11,140 nt of DNA, from assembly GCA_027008885.1 (NCBI GenBank), contig JALVDQ010000218.1:1-11140 (forward strand), in the 5' to 3' direction. The notes beneath the pieces were generated by a model. The model ran no database searches. It was not told where the DNA came from and was given only the letters and a program-made list of their open reading frames with translations. This stretch comes from Thiotrichaceae bacterium. Lineage in GTDB: Bacteria > Pseudomonadota > Gammaproteobacteria > Thiotrichales > Thiotrichaceae. The stretch's first letter is position 1. Every line of letters begins with the position of its first letter. Positions 1 to 6,743 of the stretch are shown here, piece by piece. A program made the translations under genes and the position numbers.

Positions 1-16
1 CGGCTTTCTATTTTAA

Positions 17-595
17 CTATCTAAAAGTAACCCAGGTTGTAGCAATGTATTTCACTCCTCTGGTGACAACGCTCGCCTGATGTTCATGTGTCCAGAATGG
101 TGGAAACAGCATAAGCTTGCCTTTTTCCGGGGTGACACTGGCTTTCTGAAAAATAAAGTCGGTTGTGCCGCCTTCTTCCACATCGTTTAGATACCAGAGT
201 GCCACCAGCTGGCGAGATGCCAGGGCAAGGTTGTCTGAATCCACATGCCAGCGATAATATTCGCCTTCACGATAGCGTTGCAGATTGTAGCCCATATCCT
301 TGAAGCGGCTCATATCTGAGAAATATGGGTGAATTTGTTTAAATTCCTTGAGTGCCGTTGCCAGTGATTTAAACAGATTATTATCCACATCCTTCCAGTG
401 TTCCTTGCCACTGGCAATCAGATCGGTGGTTTTCTTCAGCGCGGTGTTGCTGTTCATATCCGCCCCGACGCGCCCTGCGTATTGCTCTTCCTGACTGGCT
501 TCAAAACGGGCAACAATGTCATCACAGATAAAATCTGGCAGTGCTGCTTTTTTTTCATAAATAAAACTGTGGGGAACTACTTCTGTTATCGTCAT
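17..595 (-). CDS. Fe(II)/2-oxoglutarate-dependent dioxygenase, prolyl 4-hydroxylase-like
   Basis: This 192-residue soluble protein has the layout of small 2OG-Fe(II) oxygenases (P4Hc/PKHD type), which use Fe(II), O2 and 2-oxoglutarate to hydroxylate a substrate. The HxD pair is H117 and D119 (in RWHVDSD). The distal iron ligand is most likely H172 in the segment FWTHEHQ, because it sits the right distance before VVTRGVKY, where K182 would contact 2-oxoglutarate. The strand LVALWYLND (130-138) followed by EEGGTTDF matches the usual 'YLN...GGxTxF' core. The substrate cannot be told. It starts 9 nt after the stop of the upstream minus-strand gene, so the two are probably co-transcribed. The ribosome site is weak (GAG about 7 nt before ATG). 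The gene is complete and ends in TAG. Confidence 0.85.
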   Translation of the reverse strand: MTITEVVPHSFIYEKKAALPDFICDDIVARFEASQEEQYAGRVGADMNSNTALKKTTDLIASGKEHWKDVDNNLFKSLATALKEFKQIHPYFSDMSRFKDMGYNLQRYREGEYYRWHVDSDNLALASRQLVALWYLNDVEEGGTTDFIFQKASVTPEKGKLMLFPPFWTHEHQASVVTRGVKYIATTWVTFR

Positions 596-604
596 GGTCT
601 GTAC

Positions 605-1654
605 TCATACTTGTTTATTGGCTTTAATATAATCTTCAATCGGCCCTGCTTCAGATGATTCGGCAAATATTTTAGCAACATTCTCCGCAACAGATTGCCA
701 GTGGCATTGTGATTGTTCTGCAACTGTTTGTAACTGACTTAAATCACCTGATTCATGCCAGTTTTCGTAGGCTTGCATAAGTGCCGGAGCAAGATGCTTG
801 CGCATTGCGGTCATATTCCCAAAATAAAAATGCAGTGATGCCGGATGCTTGTCTTTTAGCAACGCGGGTAGCGTCGTGATGGCGTCTGCCAGGTGATCAC
901 GAATGGCGCGCAGCATGATTTCTGCCTGGGTGCGCTGCAATGAGTTGAGCATCTGGTTCCAGCTATCTCCGAGGATATGCCCTGCCCTGACTTCACCAAT
1001 TTCATGCTGGATAACGTATTCAATTTCTGCATCTGCCATTTTGTCGAGTGCCTGGGCTGCATCATTTTCAAAATCATAATAGCTCATGGCGCGGGTAAGC
1101 GGATTATCCAGCCCGTTGACACGCGCATCATCAAGAATCTCCCAGATCACCCTGCGCAATGACTCGCGTCGAATAAAAATACGGTGCTCCTGAGCCATGG
1201 CAGCCGGTGCCGCCATATCGCGCGCGTATTCCCTGCCTGAAATATAAATGGTGTAATCATCATGTTTGATTTGCTGTTCCAGCTCGGCAATAAAAAAGTG
1301 CGGACGACAACGAATCCCCAGACCCGCGTTATACACCAGTTTTTCCTTGTCAAGCAGTGTATTGAGCAGATCATTATCAAATGGATCAAAGCGTTTGGCA
1401 TTGATTTGCAAGGGCTGGTAATCTTGCTCCTCGACATCATCCCAGAGAGCTTCACGTTGCGTCAGCCAGTCACCCACATCATCCGTCGTCAGCAGGGTTT
1501 TAAAATCTATGCCCTGCTCCCAGCGGTACATTTCACGCATCTTCAGCAAATAAACACACAGTGTATAATCTCCGGCATGGCGCGCATCTGCAATATGGCA
1601 ATTATGCTGGACTGTTTCTATAAGCTGTTTTATTTCGTCGTTAAATTTGTTCAT
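605..1654 (-). CDS. Conserved hypothetical protein (possibly Sfum_1244-type family)
   Basis: This is a 349-residue cytoplasmic protein with no signal peptide or membrane segment. Its N-terminus (VQHNCHIADARHAGDYTL, then YLLKMREMYRWE) resembles what I remember of a conserved proteobacterial family named after Sfum_1244. That assignment is from memory and tentative. A histidine/acidic cluster, HEIGE with H226 nearby (residues 217-226), could bind a metal but is not a classical HExxH motif. The start is supported by the conserved N-terminus, although no clear Shine-Dalgarno precedes it (CACCCC). It lies directly upstream of the 2OG oxygenase, 9 nt apart, so the two probably form an operon, and it is divergent from the gene at 1760. 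No biochemical function is known to me. Confidence 0.75.
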   Translation of the reverse strand: MNKFNDEIKQLIETVQHNCHIADARHAGDYTLCVYLLKMREMYRWEQGIDFKTLLTTDDVGDWLTQREALWDDVEEQDYQPLQINAKRFDPFDNDLLNTLLDKEKLVYNAGLGIRCRPHFFIAELEQQIKHDDYTIYISGREYARDMAAPAAMAQEHRIFIRRESLRRVIWEILDDARVNGLDNPLTRAMSYYDFENDAAQALDKMADAEIEYVIQHEIGEVRAGHILGDSWNQMLNSLQRTQAEIMLRAIRDHLADAITTLPALLKDKHPASLHFYFGNMTAMRKHLAPALMQAYENWHESGDLSQLQTVAEQSQCHWQSVAENVAKIFAESSEAGPIEDYIKANKQV

Positions 1655-1685
1655 GGGGTGAATACTAGCAAGACTTATACAATAA

Positions 1686-1714
1686 TTCGCTTTTCCTTAA
1701 CACTTATTTATAAT
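1686..1714 (+). promoter_or_regulatory. Candidate sigma-70 promoter for the gene at 1760
   Basis: A perfect TATAAT at 1709-1714 is preceded, with a 17-nt spacer, by TTCGCT at 1686-1691, a poor -35 (3 of 6). The predicted start near 1721 would leave a leader of about 40 nt with an AAGG ribosome site 8 nt before the ATG at 1760. The AT-rich divergent gap (1655-1759) presumably also serves the minus-strand gene, where TATAAG on the minus strand (1679-1674) is a weak -10 candidate. Confidence 0.4.
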
Positions 1715-1759
1715 TCAATCAATTTTCAGTCAATGATCCTTAAAATCAAGGTATGCAGT

Positions 1760-2389
1760 ATGCGAATCAGAATCAAAACCCGGTGGAGCAAAGAAGAGCG
1801 TGAAGTTTCAGTAGAAGATGCGGTAGGCGTACTGGCTTTTAACAGCTGGAAAATTGGTATGCAAACGCTACTTGAAATTGAAAACGAGAATTTTCAGGTT
1901 GATACACAGCAGCAGCGCATTGAAGTAATGGAAGAGATCATGGCTTTTATGATTCAGGCACTGGATCGCATTGTGCATGGCACACTAAGCGATGAAGACC
2001 GCGCCACACTGATTAGCATGTATGCAAAAAAACTGGCTGATCATGTGCAGGATAACGCCAGGGACTTTAGCGGACCAGGAGACTATCGCACGCCGTTTAT
2101 TGACAAGCTAAACCAGCGCTTTGAAGCGTATGCACTGACCAAGTGGAATGAAGAAAAAGACGAACCCGGCTTTTCAATGGGGCGTGAGTTTGGCACCAAT
2201 ATTTCCAATGTACTGGGTCCCAAGGATCGCAAATGGGCTCTGGACTATATCCAGCAGGTTTTAATGCCGGAATTTTATGCACTGTTTAAGAAAACGATCA
2301 AGTCTGTTGGGCTTGTTGAAGACAAAATCAGGGATGTAGAAGCAGGAGAACTGGATTCACGTCATGTTTTATTGAGAGACAAACCCTGA
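1760..2389 (+). CDS. Conserved hypothetical protein, 209 aa
   Basis: I do not recognise a named family. The protein is soluble, charged and mostly helical in appearance. It starts MRIRIKTRWSKEEREVS and has a middle rich in acidic and helical segments (EVMEEIMAFMIQALDRI), then a second half with FSGPGDYRTPF and FGTNISNVLGPKDRKWALDY. The open frame extends much further upstream, but that part runs antisense through the divergent gene. The start at 1760 is chosen because AAGG sits 8 nt before it and a perfect TATAAT lies about 50 nt upstream. An in-frame ATG at 1733 is the alternative. No signal peptide, membrane segment or catalytic motif is visible. It is convergent with rlmD and seems monocistronic. 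Confidence 0.75.
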   Translation: MRIRIKTRWSKEEREVSVEDAVGVLAFNSWKIGMQTLLEIENENFQVDTQQQRIEVMEEIMAFMIQALDRIVHGTLSDEDRATLISMYAKKLADHVQDNARDFSGPGDYRTPFIDKLNQRFEAYALTKWNEEKDEPGFSMGREFGTNISNVLGPKDRKWALDYIQQVLMPEFYALFKKTIKSVGLVEDKIRDVEAGELDSRHVLLRDKP

Positions 2390-2426
2390 CGAGAACTTTT
2401 CAAAAAAATTGTTTAAAAGCAAGACG

Positions 2427-2449
2427 AAAGCGCGCGCTTTACGCGCTTT
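2427..2449. terminator. GC-rich hairpin between convergent genes, possible bidirectional terminator
   Basis: AAAGCGCG (2427-2434) pairs perfectly with CGCGCTTT (2442-2449) around a 7-nt loop. The left arm can instead form the perfect 14-bp palindrome at 2427-2440, so two foldings compete. It sits 37 nt after the plus-strand stop and 44 nt after the minus-strand rlmD stop, where a shared terminator is expected. On the minus strand T-runs follow, but only after several bases (TTTT, then T7 at 2402-2408 on the opposite strand). On the plus strand the downstream side is A-rich. Termination is therefore plausible but not textbook. Confidence 0.4.
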
Positions 2450-2493
2450 AAAAGTATCAACAAGCACTTTAACTAACGCAGCTATTGGGCAAA

Positions 2494-3834
2494 CTACTTT
2501 TCAAAAACCGCGATGGATTCAACATGCGCCGTTTGCGGAAACATATCCATCACTCCGGCACCCAGTAATTGATAACCGTGTGTGTGCACAAGTTCACCCG
2601 CATCGCGCGCCAGTGTCGCAGGGTGACAGGAAACATAAACAATACGTTTTGCCTTGAGTTTTGAAAAATGCTCAATAATTTCTTTTGCGCCGGAGCGTGG
2701 CGGATCCAGCAGAATGCAGTCGTAGTGCTGCTTTAGCCAGGGTTCTGATTTTAATTCCAGCGCGCTTCCCATCAAGTTACAGGCATGGTAATCGGTATTT
2801 TGTATGCCATTTTCGATGGCAGTCTGGCGCGCCCGACGCACCATATTCAAATCACCTTCCACGCCAGTAACGTGTGCCGCATGTCGTGCAATCGGCAGGG
2901 TAAAATTACCCAGACCGCAAAACAAATCCAGAACCTGTTCTGTGCCACTGAGTTTTAGCAGCTCAACCGCGCGCGGTACCATTTGACGATTGATGCTGCT
3001 ATTCACCTGAAAGAAATCTTGTGGAGCGAATTTCACCCTTGTAGCAAAGGTTTCATGCTGATAATACAACTCGGGCTGTTCCGGATAGATGCAGTGAACC
3101 GTGTCAGGACCTTTGGGCTGCAAATAAAGCTGGTAGTCATTTTCTCTGGCGAACTCAAGCCATTTTTGCTGGTCGCTGTCTGACAATGGTTTTAAATGAC
3201 GAATAATCAGGGCAGTGGCGTTATCGCCCACTGCCACTTCAATCTGCGGGGTTGAATCACGGGAATCCATGGCGTACATCATTGTCTGCAAGTCTTGCAG
3301 CTTTTTGCCGACCGATTCATGCAGGACTTCGCAGCTTTGAATATCTGCCAGAAAGCTGCCATGACGCTCTCTAAAACCGACCAGTACCTTGTCTTTTTTA
3401 AACACAAACTTCACACCCAAACGGGCTTTACGCCGATAACCCCAGCTATCGCCCGTGATTGGCGCAAAGACTTCCTGAGGTTCAACCTTGCCGAGGTGCT
3501 TTAATGAATCCAGCATCGATTTTTGTTTGTATTGAATCTGTGCCTGCGGGCTTAAATGCTGCAAGGAACAGCCGCCACAGATGGCGTAATGCGGACAGCG
3601 GGGTTCAACACGATCAGGCGATGCCTGCAATACTTCTGCAATTTTACCTTCATCGTGACTGCGACGCTTGCCGGTGTAGATAAAGGTGACTTTTTCACCC
3701 GGCAATGCCCCACTGATAAACACTGCTTTGCCGTCAATATGCGCAACGCCCCGACCTTCGTGGCTGAGCGATTCGATCTCTGCCTGCACAGGATCTTGTG
3801 GGAGTTTCTGTTTTCTGCTACGTCTGCGAGCCAT
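2494..3834 (-). CDS. rlmD: 23S rRNA (uracil-1939-C5)-methyltransferase RlmD
   Basis: This 446-residue protein carries the full RlmD (RumA) architecture. It has a basic N-terminus, a TRAM RNA-binding domain (about 15-70) and an iron-sulfur cluster set C80, C86, C89 (CPHYAICGGC) plus C168. The C-terminal SAM-dependent Rossmann domain has motif I DLFCGLGNFTLP (303-314), LLDPPRSG (375-382) and the catalytic nucleophile C403 in YVSCHPATLARD. E439 near the C-terminus (AHVESIAVF) fits the general base. In this family the enzyme methylates U1939 of 23S rRNA (E. coli numbering) using S-adenosylmethionine. Length is close to E. coli RlmD. The ATG is preceded by a leader without a clear ribosome site, and a copy of the dispersed repeat lies 13 nt upstream of the start. 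It appears monocistronic. Confidence 0.96.
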   Translation of the reverse strand: MARRRSRKQKLPQDPVQAEIESLSHEGRGVAHIDGKAVFISGALPGEKVTFIYTGKRRSHDEGKIAEVLQASPDRVEPRCPHYAICGGCSLQHLSPQAQIQYKQKSMLDSLKHLGKVEPQEVFAPITGDSWGYRRKARLGVKFVFKKDKVLVGFRERHGSFLADIQSCEVLHESVGKKLQDLQTMMYAMDSRDSTPQIEVAVGDNATALIIRHLKPLSDSDQQKWLEFARENDYQLYLQPKGPDTVHCIYPEQPELYYQHETFATRVKFAPQDFFQVNSSINRQMVPRAVELLKLSGTEQVLDLFCGLGNFTLPIARHAAHVTGVEGDLNMVRRARQTAIENGIQNTDYHACNLMGSALELKSEPWLKQHYDCILLDPPRSGAKEIIEHFSKLKAKRIVYVSCHPATLARDAGELVHTHGYQLLGAGVMDMFPQTAHVESIAVFEK

Positions 3835-3847
3835 AATTTACTTGTCT

Positions 3848-3877
3848 ACCCATCCCCCTGTTTTTTATATATTTTTG
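3848..3877 (+). repeat. Dispersed C-tract repeat, copy A
   Basis: ACCCATCCCCCTG followed by T6 and ATATATTTTTG. The C-run after CAT is 5. It lies in the 5' leader of rlmD, with the G-rich strand on the rlmD coding strand, and is the left member of an inverted pair with the copy at 3992-4023. Its AT-rich arm (T6, then ATATATTTT) is closest to the copy at 5507. Confidence 0.85.
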
Positions 3878-3956
3878 CGTAGCCTGGATTAGCGTAGCGT
3901 AATCCAACATAGTGCCACGATTTTGTCGGATTACGCTGAGGCTAATCCGACCTACG
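3878..3956. repeat. REP-like extragenic palindrome
   Basis: The left arm CGTAGCCTGGATTAGCGTAG (3878-3897) continuing CGTAATCCAACA pairs with the right arm TGTCGGATTACGCTG...CTAATCCGACCTACG. Each arm also contains a short internal inverted repeat (GGATTA/TAATCC). The sequence strongly resembles the 'GTAGGTCGGATTAGCGCAGCGTAATCCGACA' type of extragenic palindrome that I recall from many beta- and gammaproteobacterial genomes. Such elements are usually mobilised in trans by RAYT-type transposases or behave as non-autonomous elements. None is encoded here. The arms have diverged at several positions, so this copy is probably old. Confidence 0.8.
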
Positions 3957-3991
3957 GAAACTGGGGCTTAAGCCGTTACCCGTATCGTTTT

Positions 3992-4023
3992 AAAAAAAGA
4001 TGTAAAAACAGGGGGGATGGGTA
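3992..4023 (-). repeat. Dispersed C-tract repeat, copy B
   Basis: Read on the minus strand it is TACCCATCCCCCCTG, then T5, ACATC and T7. The C-run is 6. Its first 23 bases from ACCCAT match the copy at 11104 exactly. It begins 6 nt after the TAA stop of the minus-strand gene at 4030-5277 and is inverted relative to copy A. Confidence 0.85.
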
Positions 4024-4029
4024 TGTATA

Positions 4030-5277
4030 TTAAAAAGTCGGGCATGATCCCACATATTTCTTGTCAGTTAAACCCCAGCGATAAATAAATGGTGCATGTG
4101 GGTCATAGGAGACTTTTCCTGCATCCATTGCTTCCCATAGCTGGCGCAAGTTGATGTGTTTTGTGTTGCTTCCGGGATAGATAGGCAAACCACAAAAATC
4201 ATCCAGTTCTTTTAACAGACCGTCAGGCAGCACGGGATGAAAAATGCTACGCGCCAAAATCTGCGCGTTGACTTCATCTTCGGTCAGTTTTCCACCTGAA
4301 TAAGCAATCTGGTAGACCTCCTGGAAGAAACGGTAGAGGCGCTTGTCGCGGGATGGCGTGGAATAATAATCATATTCCTGCGCGTTCATGCAGCGGCGTT
4401 TTCCCTGTTTTCTCAAGCGTGCCAGATAAGCCAGTCCGTCATTTACATAATTGACCCGTTCCTTGGCAAATGAACACAGGCTGTGCATAAGACGCATGGT
4501 TTTTTCTTCCAGCGGTTCTTTGCGACGGCGCAGTTTTTTGGCGATGATGTCAGTAAAGGGGATGTAGTTAAAATCCACTTTTTTGGCGATCTGGTATTGC
4601 TCACTGCTAAATCCGGGCTGTTGCTGCATCGGCTTGTCGATATTGCGCGGCCACATAAAACGCCGATAGCCATCTGTCATACCAACCAGATCATGCGGTA
4701 TGAAGAACGGGAATGAATACAGCTGGATCATATTCTTCGGTGCTGCCGGTGTGGTCGAGCTCATAATTGCCAAAACACCCGTTTCGGTAATCCCATTGAT
4801 GGCGTATGAGTGCGAGCCTGGCTGGACATACAGGTCACCTGCCTTGATGTCGGCAAGTGCAATCGGAAAAGTATCCCTGAAAAAAGAGCGGGTTCCCACG
4901 CGGTCAATTAAAAATTTGGCAAACTCACGAAAACGCTGTCCCTGCGGGAGCTTGTCCCAGTTTTTCATGGTATTGCTAATGTATCTGTGTTTTTTATCCA
5001 GATAATGAATCTTGAATGGCAACTTGTTTTCATAGGAAAAAACCGCGCGCATCAGGTAGATGGCATCAGCGCAATCATGCGGAATGCGGTAGTATTGCGG
5101 TCGTTTTTTCCTGTTCATAAAGAAATCGGGTTTCCATTCCTTGCTGACCCAAAGGCGATATTTGTTTTCCCAGTTATTATTCCAGTAATTATTTCCTGTT
5201 TTCCAGACATCGGCACTGCTCGCTTTTGAGAAAAGCAGAAAACACACAATCAGTGTGTATTTCAAAAAATTTTGCAT
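4030..5277 (-). CDS. Secreted protein of unknown function, possible cysteine-peptidase/amidase fold
   Basis: This 415-residue protein starts with a clear signal peptide (MQNFLKYTLIVCFLLFSKASSA, likely cut after A22), so it acts in the periplasm or outside. The mature part is rich in aromatic and basic residues. A Cys in PHDCADAIYLMRAVF (C69) and, about 85 residues later, DLYVQPGSHSYAI with H156, are spaced like the nucleophile and His of NlpC/P60 or papain-like enzymes ('DC...A' helix, then 'GD...H'). This is a fold guess, not a family assignment. The C-terminal half (from about 230) has no motif I know. The start has an AAGGA ribosome site 11 nt upstream. The gene ends 6 nt before repeat copy B and lies downstream of the DUF945-like gene in the same direction. 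Confidence 0.7.
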   Translation of the reverse strand: MQNFLKYTLIVCFLLFSKASSADVWKTGNNYWNNNWENKYRLWVSKEWKPDFFMNRKKRPQYYRIPHDCADAIYLMRAVFSYENKLPFKIHYLDKKHRYISNTMKNWDKLPQGQRFREFAKFLIDRVGTRSFFRDTFPIALADIKAGDLYVQPGSHSYAINGITETGVLAIMSSTTPAAPKNMIQLYSFPFFIPHDLVGMTDGYRRFMWPRNIDKPMQQQPGFSSEQYQIAKKVDFNYIPFTDIIAKKLRRRKEPLEEKTMRLMHSLCSFAKERVNYVNDGLAYLARLRKQGKRRCMNAQEYDYYSTPSRDKRLYRFFQEVYQIAYSGGKLTEDEVNAQILARSIFHPVLPDGLLKELDDFCGLPIYPGSNTKHINLRQLWEAMDAGKVSYDPHAPFIYRWGLTDKKYVGSCPTF

Positions 5278-5326
5278 ACTTGTTTTATTCCTTATTTAAT
5301 GGTCATGTATCAGTAAGAGTATAAAT

Positions 5327-5362
5327 TCTACCGCATCATCTACCGTATTATCTACCGCATCA
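5327..5362. repeat. Three tandem 12-bp units across a stop codon
   Basis: The units are TCTACCGCATCA (5327-5338), TCTACCGTATTA (5339-5350) and TCTACCGCATCA (5351-5362). The third unit contains the TAG stop (5352-5354, minus strand) of the DUF945-like gene, so each unit on the coding strand carries a TAG in the same frame. Units one and three are identical and the middle one differs at two positions. Confidence 0.85.
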
Positions 5363-6722
5363 ATAGCTTACTATCTTTCAATAGCAGCTCAAACTCTGAT
5401 TTACTTTTAACCAAAAAGTTCGGCAAGTTCTTTTGTAAATAGTCATAAAGATCACCTTTTAATTTAACCCTGGCTTCGCCTTGCAAAATGGACAGGAGTG
5501 TGACTAACCCATCCCCCCCCTTTTTTATATATTTTGCTGATGTGTCGCTATTGATGCTTTGCAGCTCACCTCTTAATTCCGATTTGTCAGCATGATTTGT
5601 TGCTTCCACCCTGAACTGGATCAGGCTGTCCTTATTGAACAGGTCATTCAGTAATATGGAAGGCATACGCTCCGAATCTTCATCTATCCGGTTATACAGT
5701 TGCCAAATCTGATCCTGACCTTCGGGATATTCGCCTTTTTCCTGCAAACTCCACTGTACCTGCTGCCTGAGGTTATCAAGTTCTGCCTGCAACTGATTAA
5801 AACGCAGAAAACCCTCGCTGGACAAGTTTTTTAACAGCAGTGATAAATTCGCTTTTTCTACGGGTATATCGCTCTTCCCGAGTTGCTTCAAAGTCACTTT
5901 TGAAAACGCATTCAGCTGCTGAGCGGAGAGGCTGATTTTGCTGTTTGACTCAAGTGCCAGTGAAATTGGCTTGATGCCGTTCAGTTTAAGTTGCAAATGG
6001 GGTATTGAGGCTTTGATTGTTTTTGTAGCAGACAGCAATGCAGAAGATGATGTCGATGTCGATGCAGACAAGGATTCTTCAGCAGCATCCGCAACCGCCT
6101 GATGTTTTTCCGTCAAACGGTAGTCAATATCCAGCGCTTCGGCAGAAATCTGACTGGGTGGAAAATCATAATGAAAGTCCTTTATTTTCAGCTTGCCAAT
6201 ATGCTCGTTTTTGGCTAAATCGTAGATGCCTGTCATATCAATCCAGGCAAAAGAGGCAGGTAATTTTGCAGAGTAATGCAGATTACCCTCAAAGTCACTG
6301 CGCACAATAATATAAGGAGGTGTATCAGCAAAAATTGCCCTGAAACTGTCTTTCTCAGCGCCGGAGAGACTGGCTTCATCGACACGCATAAACCAGCGAA
6401 AACGACCTGTGCTGATACCGTTTTTGGTGACAAAAAGCGGACCATTTAAAAGCCTTGCATTAAGTTTGATCTCTCCCAGTTTTTCAGCAATCAGGGGAAT
6501 ATCCGAACTGACCTTTATGCTTGCTTTTGCACCAAATACTGTTTTCTTGTAAGAGATTAATTCCAGAAGATAAAGCGATCTTTTTCCGGTTTTGGAATTA
6601 TGCTCAATATAAGTTTTCAGGGTCTGTTGCGCAGATGCACCAAAATACCAACCGGAAAGAGCCAGAAGAATCGTGAACAGGATGACAAGCAGGAAGCTCG
6701 CGGATAGTATTTTTTTCATCAT
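5352..6722 (-). CDS. DUF945 (YdgA-like) family protein, membrane-anchored
   Basis: This 456-residue protein has a short positive N-terminus (MMKK) and one hydrophobic segment (residues 5-28, ILSASFLLVILFTILLALSG), so it is probably anchored in the inner membrane with a large periplasmic part. The order of features, anchor, GPLFV segment near residue 95, long amphipathic beta-rich body and a late 'LQGEARVKLKGDLYDYLQKNLP' region, fits the DUF945/YdgA family as I know it. The molecular function of that family is not established. A serine-rich linker (about 222-236) is present. Residues 397-406 (KYIKKGGDGL) are encoded by a copy of the dispersed repeat. Either of two adjacent ATGs could start it. 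GGAG lies 13 nt upstream. The gap to the gene upstream is 21 nt, suggesting an operon. Confidence 0.75.
   Translation of the reverse strand: MMKKILSASFLLVILFTILLALSGWYFGASAQQTLKTYIEHNSKTGKRSLYLLELISYKKTVFGAKASIKVSSDIPLIAEKLGEIKLNARLLNGPLFVTKNGISTGRFRWFMRVDEASLSGAEKDSFRAIFADTPPYIIVRSDFEGNLHYSAKLPASFAWIDMTGIYDLAKNEHIGKLKIKDFHYDFPPSQISAEALDIDYRLTEKHQAVADAAEESLSASTSTSSSALLSATKTIKASIPHLQLKLNGIKPISLALESNSKISLSAQQLNAFSKVTLKQLGKSDIPVEKANLSLLLKNLSSEGFLRFNQLQAELDNLRQQVQWSLQEKGEYPEGQDQIWQLYNRIDEDSERMPSILLNDLFNKDSLIQFRVEATNHADKSELRGELQSINSDTSAKYIKKGGDGLVTLLSILQGEARVKLKGDLYDYLQKNLPNFLVKSKSEFELLLKDSKLLMR
5507..5537 (+). repeat. Dispersed C-tract repeat, copy C, inside a coding region
   Basis: ACCCAT, then C8, T6 and ATATATTTTGC. 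It aligns without gaps to the 11104 copy if the TG after the C-run became CC. It lies inside the DUF945-like gene on the antisense strand and encodes KYIKKGGDGL (residues 397-406) on the coding strand. The mRNA carries A6 followed by G8, with A AAA AAG in phase. Confidence 0.85.
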
Positions 6723-6743
6723 TTGCTAACTCGATACTCCATT

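Larger units (their letters stand above)
3847..4023. mobile_element. Possible MITE-like unit bounded by inverted repeat copies A and B
   Basis: The 177-bp segment begins TACCCATCCCCC and ends with the inverted counterpart GGGGGGATGGGTA, giving imperfect terminal inverted repeats of about 30 bp. TA is present at both outer edges, as expected if a TA target had been duplicated. Inside are the REP-like palindrome and the small perfect palindrome GGCTTAAGCC (3965-3974). There is no room for a transposase. The mobile-element reading is an inference, because three other copies of the terminal motif in the window are unpaired. Confidence 0.3.

Noticed and set aside
1262..1759. Long upstream extension of the plus-strand frame that ends at 2389
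   Set aside because: It runs antisense through the convincing minus-strand gene at 605-1654 and looks like non-family sequence. The promoter and ribosome site point to a start at 1760.
2409..2657. Small plus-strand open frame between the convergent genes
   Set aside because: It overlaps rlmD antisense, includes the hairpin and has no ribosome site or recognisable sequence.
4011..4020. KOPS (FtsK-orienting GGGNAGGG) reading of the G-rich repeat strand
   Set aside because: The repeat gives GGGATGGG, with T where KOPS needs A, and copies occur in both orientations.
3992..4023. G-quadruplex formed by the G-rich strand of the repeat
   Set aside because: Each copy has only two G-runs (5-8 G and GGG), too few for an ordinary intramolecular four-run quadruplex.
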